In this document: positions 1-6,988 of the stretch, in pieces
Layout: every line of letters starts with the position of its first letter
Position numbering within the stretch: the stretch's first letter is position 1
DNA from: DATCDE01 sp038252405
GTDB lineage: Bacteria; Actinomycetota; Actinomycetes; Prado026
Length of the DNA stretch: 17,850 nt
NCBI GenBank assembly: GCA_038252405.1
Contig: JBBSAJ010000047.1
Coordinates: 1 to 17,850 of the forward strand
Reading direction: 5' to 3'
The notes under the pieces: generated by a model
Databases searched by the model: none
Seen by the model: the letters and a program-made list of their open reading frames with translations, nothing else
What the model was told of the DNA's origin: nothing
Made by a program: the position numbers and the translations under genes

Positions 1-142
1 ACCCGTCCCGCCACACCCGGAACGTCGCGTGACCAGGGACCGGACACCGTGGCAGCGCCACCCCTTCCAAGCCGGCCGTGTCCACCCCACCAGCATCCAC
101 CCCCGGAGACTCCGCGTCACCCCCATCTGCGAGACAAGACAC
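1..142 (-). CDS. Possible 5' fragment of a gene running off the window start
   Basis: An open frame begins at GTG 142-140 on the minus strand and stays open to base 1 (about 47 codons). It starts MSCLADGGDAESPG and later reads LPRCPVPGHATFRVW. I do not recognise a family. Support for a real start is a TAGTCT box at 151-156 placed 8 nt upstream of the GTG, the same arrangement seen at several genes in this window. Third-position GC is lower than in the neighbouring genes, which argues for either a poorly conserved accessory gene or chance. It would run in the same direction as the aminotransferase gene at 548-2272, about 400 bp downstream of it. Chance openness cannot be excluded over so short a stretch. 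Confidence 0.3.
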   Translation of the reverse strand, partial: MSCLADGGDAESPGVDAGGVDTAGLEGVALPRCPVPGHATFRVWRDG

Positions 143-547
143 ATGTACGAAGACTAGACGGACCCACCGACAGTCACGCCTGCTGAATCGCAGGCTGTGG
201 ACGAACTCCACCTGTGCCCGAGCCTCAGGCTCGCTGAAGGTGCGGTCGTGTGGTTGAGGCCGGCGCGCCGGGCGCCGGACGAGCCAGCGAGGACCAGGGC
301 GTGCTCCACCGGCTCGTCCCCGCCGACGTCGCCGATGGCGCGACCACGCCCACCACATCGTGTCGTTGGCGAACCACCAGCAACCGGGTTGCCGGCGCAC
401 CGGTCAGCTCGCCAGATCGGTGAAACTCGGCAGAGGTGCGGAGGGGGCCACTGAGGCGGCTTCTGGCACCGCGTTCTGGCACCGCGAGCCGGGTGCTCTT
501 GTCGACCGGGTGGAGGATGCTGACTACGGGAGTGGGGACGGGCGTGC
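143..547. other. Intergenic stretch without a convincing gene
   Basis: About 400 bases between the stop of the aminotransferase gene and the possible gene start at 142. Open frames exist on both strands (for example 197-454 plus and 225-482 minus), but none has recognisable domain content, a start signal or the strong third-position GC bias of the real genes here. The stretch holds a short dyad at 219-233 (CGAGCCT, one base, AGGCTCG) and a 13-bp tandem duplication at 461-486. I see no tRNA, no terminator with a T tract and no transposase remnant. Confidence 0.5.
461..486. repeat. Perfect 13-bp tandem duplication
   Basis: TTCTGGCACCGCG occurs at 461-473 and again immediately at 474-486. It lies in non-coding DNA about 60 bp beyond the stop of the aminotransferase gene. 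It is probably a local slippage duplication. Confidence 0.8.
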
Positions 548-2272
548 TCAGGCGGACGCGAGACAGCGCGCCGGCAGCTCGAACCAGCGCAGGTGGTCGA
601 AGTCGTCAGACAGTCCGGTCTTACCGATGTCCTCCTCCCCGACGGTGGCCGCGTCGAACCGCTCAAGTGCCTCCTGCAGGTACTGCTGCAGCGCCGACTC
701 GGGCGCCGTGTCGCGGTGGTGCGGGTAGGCGAGCGCGCCGTCCGCGTCGTAGCCGACATCGGACAGCCGCAGCGGCGGCTCGATCGGTCCGTTGCGGTGC
801 CGCCACAGGCCACTTTCGGGCAGGAACCGGTAGTCGGGCAGCAACTTCCAGCCGTGCTCGGCCACCAGCGCGACCGCCTGGACGACGTAGTCGAAGACCG
901 GCTCGCTGATGAAGTAGTTGAAGTTCACCCGAACCCAGCCGGGCTTGATGCCCTCGCAGCCGTGGGCGATCTCCCGCTCGTACTCGTGGCTGCGCTCGAT
1001 GTCGATGCCGAGCAGCCGGTGCCCGTACGGCCCGGCGCAGGAGCAGCCGCCGCGCGACTGGACGCCGAACAGGTCGTTGAGCAGCGTCACCACGAAGTTG
1101 TGGTGCAGGTACTTGCCGCTGGGCCGCTTGATCACGAACGACACGATGGACAGCCGCTCGGAGTCCAGGTTGCCGAGGATCTGGACGCTGGGCACGGCGC
1201 TCCAGGCGGTGACCGCCCGGCGCAGGAAGTCGACCTCGTGCGCGCGGATGACGTCCACGCCGACCGCCTGCTTGAGCTGGAATACGAGCCCGGCCCGGAT
1301 CGACTCCACGATCGCCGGGGTGCCACCCTCCTCCCGGTGCACCGGGTCGGAGAGGTACCTGTGATCGTCCGGGTTGACGTAGGCCACGGTGCCCCCGCCG
1401 ACGACGTCCGGCACCCGGTTCGTCAGCAGCTCGCGGCGCGCCACGAGCACCCCGGGTGTCCCCGGACCGCCGATGAACTTGTGCGGCGACAGCACGATCG
1501 CGTCCTTGTAGGCCAGCGGGTGCTCGGTACATCGCGGGTTCATCTCGATGTCGACGTACGGCCCGGCCGCCGCGAAGTCCCACACGGCGAGCGCGCCGTG
1601 CTCGTGCAACAGCTGGGAGATCCGGTGGGTGTCGCTGACGATGCCGGTCACGTTGGACGCCGCCGAGAACGAGCCGATCCGCAGCGGCCGATCGGCGTAC
1701 CGGCCGAGCTCCTCGACCAGTCGGTCCCGGTCGATGTGGCCGTCGCGGTCCTCGGGGATCCGCACGACGTCGGCGATGGACTCCCGCCAGGGCAGCTCGT
1801 TGCTGTGGTGCTCGAACGGCCCGATGAAGACCACCGGCCGGTCGGCCTCAGGGATGCGCTCCGTCGCGTGGTAGCGGTCCTCGAACGCCGAGGGGATCCG
1901 CAGGCCGAGGATGCCGAGCAGCCGGTCGATGGCCCCCGTGCAGCCGCTGCCCGCGAAGATGACGCAGGTCGACTCGTCGCCGTTGACCGCCCGGTGGATG
2001 ATTGCCCGCGCGTCCTCGCGCAGCCGGGTCGTCTGCAGCCCGGTCCCGCTGGACTCGGTGTGGGTGTTCGCGTACCGCGGCAGCACCTCGCCGCGGATGA
2101 AGTCCTCGACGAAGCTGAGTGCGCGCCCGCTGGCCGTGTAGTCGGCGTAGGTGACCCGGCGCGGGCCGTACGGCCCGGGCACCACCTGGTCGTCGCCGAT
2201 CACCCCCTCACGGATCCGGGCCAGCAGCGGCGGCTCGGGCAGCGACGGGTCACGGGGCGGGACGACGACCAT
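548..2272 (-). CDS. Class V PLP-dependent aminotransferase / cysteine desulfurase-like enzyme
   Basis: 574 residues, long for the family (about 400). The fold-type I PLP core is clear: a TGLQTTRLREDAR segment near residue 77, a cofactor-phosphate region FAGSGCTGAID (106-116), the Asp expected to contact the pyridine nitrogen in VWDFAAAGPY (D232), and the Schiff-base lysine in SPHKFIGGPGTPG (K265). A Cys loop, SRGGCSCAGPYGH (C410, C412), occupies the place of the desulfurase cysteine, so sulfur or selenium release from cysteine-type substrates is possible. About 100 C-terminal residues after the core (from roughly 470) match no domain I recognise. ATG 2272 is chosen because a TACGCT box lies exactly 6 nt before it and no Shine-Dalgarno is present. 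The gene is monocistronic and divergent from the DUF1707 gene; no suf or isc genes adjoin it, so the physiological substrate is unknown. Confidence 0.85.
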   Translation of the reverse strand: MVVVPPRDPSLPEPPLLARIREGVIGDDQVVPGPYGPRRVTYADYTASGRALSFVEDFIRGEVLPRYANTHTESSGTGLQTTRLREDARAIIHRAVNGDESTCVIFAGSGCTGAIDRLLGILGLRIPSAFEDRYHATERIPEADRPVVFIGPFEHHSNELPWRESIADVVRIPEDRDGHIDRDRLVEELGRYADRPLRIGSFSAASNVTGIVSDTHRISQLLHEHGALAVWDFAAAGPYVDIEMNPRCTEHPLAYKDAIVLSPHKFIGGPGTPGVLVARRELLTNRVPDVVGGGTVAYVNPDDHRYLSDPVHREEGGTPAIVESIRAGLVFQLKQAVGVDVIRAHEVDFLRRAVTAWSAVPSVQILGNLDSERLSIVSFVIKRPSGKYLHHNFVVTLLNDLFGVQSRGGCSCAGPYGHRLLGIDIERSHEYEREIAHGCEGIKPGWVRVNFNYFISEPVFDYVVQAVALVAEHGWKLLPDYRFLPESGLWRHRNGPIEPPLRLSDVGYDADGALAYPHHRDTAPESALQQYLQEALERFDAATVGEEDIGKTGLSDDFDHLRWFELPARCLASA

Positions 2273-2278
2273 GCGACG

Positions 2279-2284
2279 AGCGTA
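2279..2284 (-). promoter_or_regulatory. -10 box for the class V aminotransferase gene
   Basis: On the minus strand TACGCT is followed by 6 nt (CGTCGC) and the ATG at 2272. This fits the actinobacterial TANNNT -10 with transcription starting at the start codon (leaderless). No clear -35 is seen. Confidence 0.5.
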
Positions 2285-2312
2285 CGGCCGCCACTGCAGC
2301 GATCCAGCGGTC

Positions 2313-2318
2313 TAAGGT
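2313..2318 (+). promoter_or_regulatory. -10 box for the DUF1707-DUF2079 pair
   Basis: TAAGGT is followed by 7 nt and GTG 2326. The upstream in-frame ATG at 2320 is only 1 nt from the box and would lie upstream of the transcription start, so the box favours GTG 2326 as the start. Confidence 0.5.
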
Positions 2319-2325
2319 CATGGCC

Positions 2326-2748
2326 GTGGCCCAGGACCCGGAGCAGCGTGCCGGGGACGCCGACCGGGAGTGGACGGCGGAGGTGCTGCGGCGCGCCCAC
2401 ACCGAGGGCCGGCTCGACCTCGACGAGTTCGACACCCGGCTCGGCCAGGCCTACCAGGCCAGGACGATGGGTGATCTGGCCGAGCTGACCCGCGATCTGC
2501 CGGCCGCGCCACAGCCAGCCCCGGCACCCGTGCCGGCTCCCGTGCCGGCGACGGCCGGGGGGTCGGAAGTCCTGTCGCATGGCGACATGCGCAAGGCGTG
2601 GGCGGCCTGGGCCACCGCGGTGCTGGTCTGCACGGTGATCTGGGGGACATCGGCCATCTCCTCCGGCAGCACCCAGGGGCTCTGGCCGATCTGGGTCGCC
2701 GGCCCGTGGGGGGCTGTGCTGCTGGCGCGCACGTTGTTCCGGCAGTAG
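2326..2748 (+). CDS. DUF1707 (SHOCT-like) small membrane protein
   Basis: 140 residues. Residues 12-58 match the DUF1707 pattern common in actinobacteria: an amphipathic helix, then GRLDLDEFDTRLGQAYQART and a closing LAELTRDLP. A Pro/Ala linker with PAPVPAPVPA (about 62-76) leads to two hydrophobic segments (about 91-111 and 118-136), so the DUF1707 part should be cytosolic and anchored by a C-terminal hairpin. The molecular role of DUF1707 is not established. An ATG at 2320 would add two residues; GTG 2326 is preferred because of the spacing of the -10 box. The DUF2079 gene begins 6 bp after the stop, so the two are probably co-transcribed. Confidence 0.75.
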   Translation: MAQDPEQRAGDADREWTAEVLRRAHTEGRLDLDEFDTRLGQAYQARTMGDLAELTRDLPAAPQPAPAPVPAPVPATAGGSEVLSHGDMRKAWAAWATAVLVCTVIWGTSAISSGSTQGLWPIWVAGPWGAVLLARTLFRQ

Positions 2749-2754
2749 CGCGAC

Positions 2755-4221
2755 GTGTCGAGCGCGCCGCTGCCGGACGTTGCCCGGACGGCGGGGCACG
2801 CGGCCACCAGGCCGCACACCGTCGCCTGGAACCGGACCGACCTCGTGCCCTGGGCGATCGGCTGCCTGTTCGCCGGGCTGTACAGCGCGCTGTCGCTGCT
2901 GCGCTACCAGTACTTCGTGGTCCCGTCGTGGGACCTCGGCATCTTCACCCAGGCGGTGCGCAGCTACGCCCTGGGCCATGCTCCGGTGGCCGACATCAAG
3001 GGGCCCGGTGTCAACGTCCTGGGTGACCACTTCAGCCCGATCATGGCGATGCTCGCCCTGCCGTACCGGGCCTTCCCCACGGCTGGCACCCTCCTGGTGG
3101 CGCAGGCCGTGCTGCTCGGTCTGTCCTGCGTCCCGGTGGGCCGGCTGGCCATCCGTCGGTTCGGGCCGGTCGCCGCCTCTGCGGTGGCGCTGGCCTACGG
3201 CCTGTCCTGGGGGCTGCAGTGGGCCGTCGAGTCCGACGTCCACGAGGTCGCCTTCGCCGTCCCGCTCCTGGCGTTCTCGCTCGAGGCCTTCCTGGAGCAG
3301 CGGTGGCGCCGGTCGGTCGCGTGGGCGCTGCCGCTGCTGCTGGTGAAGGAGGACCTCGGCTTCACCGTCGCCGTCCTCGGTCTGCTGCTCGTCGCGAAGG
3401 GGCAGAGGCGGCTCGGCCTGGTCACCTCCCTGGTGGGCGTGGTCGGCTCGGTGGTCACCCTGCTCGCGGTCGTCCCCCGGTTCGCCGAGGCGCACCGGTA
3501 CGCGTACTTCGGGCAGTTCGGCACCGACGCGGCCCCGAGTGGGCTCGGTTCGGTCCTGGCGCCGGTGCTGCACAACCCGCTGACCCTGGTCAGTCCCGGG
3601 GCCAAGCTGGCCACCCTGTTCATGCTGGCCCTCATCGCGGGCGGGGTCTGCCTGCGGTCGCCGCTGCTGCTGCTGGCGGTGCCGACCCTGTTCTGGCGGT
3701 TCGCATCGGTCGATCCGCTGTACTGGGGGACGCACTACCACTACAGCGCCGTCCTCATGCCCATCGTGTTCATGGCCTTCATCGACGGGCTGACCCGGAT
3801 GCGGGCCGGCCGGTGGGCGCTGGGCCGCCGCTACGCCACCGTCGCGATCCCCGTCGTCACGACCGTGGCGGTCATGCTCGCCGCCGGGCTGCCGCTCAAG
3901 GCCCTGCTGCAGCCGGGCGGCTGGGACGACGGACGCCGGCAGCACGCCCAGGCGGCGCTCGCGGTGATCCCGAACGGAGCCGTGGTGGAGACCGACCTCG
4001 GGCTGCTGTCGCACCTGGTGAGCCGCAACCGCGTCTACTGGCTCGGCCAGGCCACGGGGGTCAGCCCCGACTACCTGGCCGTCGACTCCGGCAGCGGCTG
4101 GTCACCGCCTCACGCCGCCGACCTGCCGGCCTACGCGGAGAGCCTGCACCCCGGCTCCCGCTACCAGCTGATCTGGTCACAGGGCGGCTTCTCGGTCCTG
4201 CAGCGGGAGCCCAGCCGGTAG
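2755..4221 (+). CDS. DUF2079 polytopic membrane protein
   Basis: 488 residues with roughly ten hydrophobic segments. Family hallmarks of DUF2079 (a GT-C glycosyltransferase-like membrane group of unknown substrate) are visible: SWDLGIFTQAV (58-68) after the first transmembrane segment, LGDHFSP (89-95) in the first large loop, an ESDVHEVAFAVP segment in the middle, and HYHYSAVLMPIVFMA near residue 330. The Asp in the first loop is in the position expected for a GT-C catalytic acid; that is inference. The C-terminal 100 residues after the last membrane span form a soluble domain. The start is GTG 2755, 6 bp after the DUF1707 stop, giving a short N-terminal tail before the first span at about residue 31. 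Co-transcription with the DUF1707 gene is likely. Confidence 0.8.
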   Translation: MSSAPLPDVARTAGHAATRPHTVAWNRTDLVPWAIGCLFAGLYSALSLLRYQYFVVPSWDLGIFTQAVRSYALGHAPVADIKGPGVNVLGDHFSPIMAMLALPYRAFPTAGTLLVAQAVLLGLSCVPVGRLAIRRFGPVAASAVALAYGLSWGLQWAVESDVHEVAFAVPLLAFSLEAFLEQRWRRSVAWALPLLLVKEDLGFTVAVLGLLLVAKGQRRLGLVTSLVGVVGSVVTLLAVVPRFAEAHRYAYFGQFGTDAAPSGLGSVLAPVLHNPLTLVSPGAKLATLFMLALIAGGVCLRSPLLLLAVPTLFWRFASVDPLYWGTHYHYSAVLMPIVFMAFIDGLTRMRAGRWALGRRYATVAIPVVTTVAVMLAAGLPLKALLQPGGWDDGRRQHAQAALAVIPNGAVVETDLGLLSHLVSRNRVYWLGQATGVSPDYLAVDSGSGWSPPHAADLPAYAESLHPGSRYQLIWSQGGFSVLQREPSR

Positions 4222-4248
4222 CCCGAGTGGATCCGCGGGTGCACCGCA

Positions 4249-4277
4249 TTGACGTCCGTTGAGGCCGCTGGAACCCT
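4249..4277 (+). promoter_or_regulatory. Putative promoter of the OsmC-type gene
   Basis: TTGACG (4249-4254), a 17-bp spacer and AACCCT (4272-4277), then 5 nt to ATG 4283. The -35 is good and the -10 keeps the A2 and T6 positions. It favours ATG 4283 over the in-frame TTG at 4259, which lies inside the promoter. Confidence 0.4.
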
Positions 4278-4282
4278 CAGCC

Positions 4283-4798
4283 ATGGATCAGGCCCAGCTG
4301 AAGGAGCTCCAAGGCCCGCTGAAGCAGCAGTACCGAGCCGACGCCGCGGCCGCACTGGTGACCCTGTCCGCGATCGGTGACCTGGGGGATGGGCTGACGT
4401 GCTCGGTGGAAACCGGGCGTGCCCTCGTCGCGGCCGGCCTGCACCCCGCCACCGGTGGCGACGGGCTCTCGGCGTGCTCGGGGGACATGTTGCTTCAGGC
4501 CCTGGTGGCGTGCGCGGGCGTGACGCTGCAGGCCGTGGCCACCTCGTTGGGGATCGACCTTCGGGGTGGTCGGGTCCGAGCCGAGGGCGACCTGGACTTT
4601 CGGGGCACGCTCGGGGTCGACCGGGCGGCACCGGTCGGGTTCGCGGCCATCCGGCTGGAATTCGACCTGGACACCGACGCTCCGGTGGACCAGCTCGACA
4701 CCCTCCTTCGACTGACCGAGCGGTACTGCGTGGTCCTTCAGACCGTGCGCTCCGCCCCGCCGGTGACCGCGCAGATCTCCGGCGGCCGGCCGGCTTGA
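4283..4798 (+). CDS. OsmC/Ohr-family thiol peroxidase-like protein
   Basis: 171 residues. The OsmC pattern is visible: a GDM-LLQALVACAGVTLQ helix carrying the first redox cysteine (C77), a beta-rich middle with VRAEGDLDFRGTLG, and the second cysteine in LTERYCVVLQTV (C149). In OsmC/Ohr proteins these two cysteines reduce organic hydroperoxides; it is a cytosolic enzyme. C65 just before the first helix is an extra cysteine. The N-terminal 40 residues, with a helical KELQGPLKQQYR segment, are typical of the longer OsmC-like group rather than Ohr. The gene is convergent with pncA, whose stop codon lies 2 bp away, leaving no room for separate terminators. A start at TTG 4259 would add eight residues but lacks support. 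Confidence 0.85.
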   Translation: MDQAQLKELQGPLKQQYRADAAAALVTLSAIGDLGDGLTCSVETGRALVAAGLHPATGGDGLSACSGDMLLQALVACAGVTLQAVATSLGIDLRGGRVRAEGDLDFRGTLGVDRAAPVGFAAIRLEFDLDTDAPVDQLDTLLRLTERYCVVLQTVRSAPPVTAQISGGRPA

Positions 4799-4800
4799 GC

Positions 4801-5367
4801 TCAGCCGCCGACGCACTCCACGCCGGCTTCGCGCATCTCGGCGACCGCTCGGGCAGTGGTCTCCTCGGCCACGCCCGCGGTGAGGGCCAGCAGCACCCTG
4901 GTGGCGAACCCGTCGGTGGCGGCGTCCAGCGCGGTCGCCCGGACGCAGTGGTCGGTGGCCAGGCCGACCACGTCGACGGCGGTGACGTCGTGGTCGCGCA
5001 GCCACTGGCCCAGCCCGGTCCCGTGCCGGTCAGCGCCCTCGAATCCGGAGTAGGCCGCATGGTGTCGTCCCTTGGCGAAACAGGCCTCGATCCGGGAGGG
5101 GTCCAGCGCCGGGTGCAGCTCGGCCCCCGGCGTCCCCTCGACGCAGTGCGGGGGCCAGCTGGTCACGTAGTCCGGCTCGTCGTCGAAGTGGTCGCCGGGG
5201 TCGACGTGATGGTCGCGGGTGGCCACCACGTGTTGGTAGCCGACGGCGGAGTCGGAGGCCAGGAGGTCGGTGATGGCCGCAGCCACCGCCGCGCCACCGG
5301 TCACCGGCAGCGACCCGCCCTCGCAGAAGTCGTTCTGGACATCGACGATGATCAGCGCCCGGCTCAT
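4801..5367 (-). CDS. pncA: Nicotinamidase
   Basis: 188 residues, close to mycobacterial PncA (186). The catalytic triad is complete: D9 in IIVDVQNDF, K99 in CFAKGRHH and C141 in ATDHCVRAT. Metal ligands D52, H54, H60 and H74 (RDHHVDPGDHF and WPPHCVEGT) are all present. It hydrolyses nicotinamide to nicotinate and ammonia in the cytosol, feeding the Preiss-Handler route. ATG 5367 overlaps the pncB stop codon by 4 nt (ATGA), so translation is coupled and both steps of nicotinamide salvage are made together. The frame stays open upstream inside pncB, but the family start and the overlap make 5367 secure. By analogy with PncA it should also activate pyrazinamide. Confidence 0.95.
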   Translation of the reverse strand: MSRALIIVDVQNDFCEGGSLPVTGGAAVAAAITDLLASDSAVGYQHVVATRDHHVDPGDHFDDEPDYVTSWPPHCVEGTPGAELHPALDPSRIEACFAKGRHHAAYSGFEGADRHGTGLGQWLRDHDVTAVDVVGLATDHCVRATALDAATDGFATRVLLALTAGVAEETTARAVAEMREAGVECVGG

Positions 5368-6659
5368 GACCAGCCCTCCTCGAAGACCGTGGGGATCGTG
5401 GGCTCGCCGCGCTGCAGCCGCATCGCCGACGCGGGCAGCTCGTCCAACGACTGCCGGTGGCGGTCCCTCGCCTGCGCCAGCGGCTCCGCGCCGACGACCT
5501 GGCCCCGCTCGACGAGCGGGACCTGCAGGGCGCGGTCGTCGCCGTCGTCCACGGGGGCCCGTCCGACCCGAAGCACCTCGGCGACCGCGGTGCCGTCGGG
5601 CCCGAGCCGGCGCAGCGCCCACTTGCGACCACCCCGGCTCGGCTTGCCTACCGAGGTCTTGCCCACCGGGCGCCCGTCGACCTCGACCAGCTTGTAGACC
5701 AGGCCGGCGGTGGGCGCCCCGGAGCCCGTGACGACCGACGTGCCCACCCCGTAGGCGTCGACCGGCGCGGCGGCCAGCGCCGCGATCGCGTGCTCGTCGA
5801 GGTCGCTGGTGACGACGATCCGGGTGCGGGTGGCACCGAGCCCGTCCAGCTGCTCCCGCACCGCCCTCGCCTGGACGACCAGGTCACCGGAGTCGATCCG
5901 AACCGCGCCCAGGTCGGTGCCGGCGGCCTCGACGGCCAGCCGCACCCCCTCCGCGATGTCGTAGGTGTCGACGAGCAGCGTGGTCCCGGTGCCCAGCGCC
6001 GCGACCTGGGCCGCGAACGCGGCCTTCTCGTTGTCATGGACGAGCGTGAAGGCGTGCGCCGAGGTGCCGGCCGTGGGGATGCCATGCCGGCGTCCGGCCT
6101 CGAGGTTCGACGTCGAGGCGAACCCGGCCAGATAGGCGGCGCGGGCCGCGGCGACCCCCGACTCCTCGTGCGTGCGCCGGGTGCCCATCTCGATGCACGG
6201 GCGCTTCCCGGCGGCGGTCACCATCCGGGACGCCGCCGCGGCGATCGCGCTGTCGTGGTTGAGCACCGACAGGACCAGCGTCTCCAGCAGCACCGCCTCG
6301 GCGAAGCTCCCGCGCACCTCCAGGATCGGTGACCCGGGGACGTAGCACTCGCCCTCCCGGTAGCCCCGGACGTCGCCGCCGAAGCGGTAGCCGGCCAGCC
6401 AGTCCAGAGTCGGCCGGTCCACCACCTTGCGCTCGCTCAGGTCGGCTAGCACGCCGTCGTCGAACCGGAACCGTTGCAGCGCTTCGAGCATCCGCCCGGT
6501 CCCGGCCACGACGCCGTAGCGGCGGCCCGTTGGCAGCCGCCGGGCGAACACCTCGAACACGCAGCTGCGGTCGGCCGCCCCCGAGCGCAGCGCCCCCTCG
6601 AGCATGGTCAGCTCGTAGTGGTCGGTGTGCAGGGCGGTGCTCGCGGCGGCGTCCGTCAC
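5364..6659 (-). CDS. pncB: Nicotinate phosphoribosyltransferase
   Basis: 431 residues. It makes nicotinate mononucleotide from nicotinate and PRPP with ATP use, the committed step of NAD salvage, in the cytosol. Family features: LHTDHYELTM (10-19), FEVFARRLPTGRRYGV (35-50), EMGTRRTHEESG (157-168), and the GTSAHAF segment with H202, in the place of the histidine that is phosphorylated in this family. RIDSGDL and GVGTSVVTGSGAPT follow in the phosphate-binding half. The start is GTG 6659, directly before TDAAASTALHTDHYEL, 7 nt after a TAGGCT box; an upstream in-frame ATG at 6710 lies inside clpS and would add 17 basic residues without family support. The gene is divergent from clpS, as in mycobacteria (Rv1330c/Rv1331), and is followed by pncA with an ATGA overlap. 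Confidence 0.95.
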   Translation of the reverse strand: MTDAAASTALHTDHYELTMLEGALRSGAADRSCVFEVFARRLPTGRRYGVVAGTGRMLEALQRFRFDDGVLADLSERKVVDRPTLDWLAGYRFGGDVRGYREGECYVPGSPILEVRGSFAEAVLLETLVLSVLNHDSAIAAAASRMVTAAGKRPCIEMGTRRTHEESGVAAARAAYLAGFASTSNLEAGRRHGIPTAGTSAHAFTLVHDNEKAAFAAQVAALGTGTTLLVDTYDIAEGVRLAVEAAGTDLGAVRIDSGDLVVQARAVREQLDGLGATRTRIVVTSDLDEHAIAALAAAPVDAYGVGTSVVTGSGAPTAGLVYKLVEVDGRPVGKTSVGKPSRGGRKWALRRLGPDGTAVAEVLRVGRAPVDDGDDRALQVPLVERGQVVGAEPLAQARDRHRQSLDELPASAMRLQRGEPTIPTVFEEGWS

Positions 6660-6666
6660 GCTCGTG

Positions 6667-6672
6667 AGCCTA
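6667..6672 (-). promoter_or_regulatory. -10 box for pncB-pncA
   Basis: TAGGCT on the minus strand, 7 nt (CACGAGC) before GTG 6659. Suggests a leaderless pncB-pncA mRNA. It lies only 13 bp from the clpS box on the other strand. Confidence 0.55.
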
Positions 6673-6685
6673 GAGGGCGGCGTGC

Positions 6686-6691
6686 GACCAT
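6686..6691 (+). promoter_or_regulatory. Possible -10 box for clpS
   Basis: GACCAT, 6 nt before GTG 6698. The first base deviates from TANNNT, but A2 and T6 are kept and the distance equals that of the other leaderless-type starts here. Confidence 0.35.
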
Positions 6692-6697
6692 GGCGCC

Positions 6698-6988
6698 GTG
6701 AGCGTGGCACCGGTCGAGCTGGACGAGCCAGTCACCGACGAGGTGACCCAGCCCGACCGACCGTGGATCACCCTGGTCTGGAACGACCCGGTGAACCTGA
6801 TGTCCTACGTGACCTACGTGTTCCAGCAGTACTTCGGCTACTCGAGGGAGAAGGCGACCGAGCTGATGCTCGACGTCCACCACCGTGGCCGGGCCGTGGT
6901 GTCCAGCGGGACCCGCGAGGAGATGGAGCGTGACGTGACGGCCATGCACGGCTACGGGCTGTGGGCCACCCTGCAGCAGGACAAGTGA
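6698..6988 (+). CDS. clpS: ATP-dependent Clp protease adaptor ClpS
   Basis: 96 residues, typical length. The disordered acidic N-terminal tail (1-22) is followed by the ClpS core: ITLVWNDPVNLMSYVTYVF (24-42), with N29 and D30 in the N-degron pocket, YSREKATELMLDVHHRGRAVV (48-68) with the conserved His, and a final TAMHGYGLWATLQ. ClpS hands proteins with destabilising N-terminal residues to ClpA/ClpC-ClpP. GTG 6698 is the only start near the core; there is no Shine-Dalgarno, and a GACCAT box lies 6 nt upstream. The downstream DUF2017 gene starts in the clpS stop (GTGA overlap), so the two are translated together. Confidence 0.93.
   Translation: MSVAPVELDEPVTDEVTQPDRPWITLVWNDPVNLMSYVTYVFQQYFGYSREKATELMLDVHHRGRAVVSSGTREEMERDVTAMHGYGLWATLQQDK

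Noticed and set aside
593..2488. 631-codon open frame on the plus strand opposite the aminotransferase gene
   Set aside because: It mirrors the coding frame of a gene with clear PLP motifs; in DNA this GC-rich stop codons are rare in all frames. Low-complexity composition and no domain.
2200..4014. 604-codon open frame on the minus strand opposite DUF1707 and DUF2079
   Set aside because: Gln/Arg/Gly/His-rich shadow translation; the plus strand carries the membrane protein families.
4259..4282. TTG 4259 as the start of the OsmC-type gene
   Set aside because: It falls within a good -35/-10 pair and lacks a ribosome site; ATG 4283 fits the family length.
5368..5622. N-terminal extension of pncA upstream of 5367
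   Set aside because: It overlaps the 3' end of pncB in another frame; PncA begins at MSRALIIVDVQNDF and the ATGA overlap is typical.
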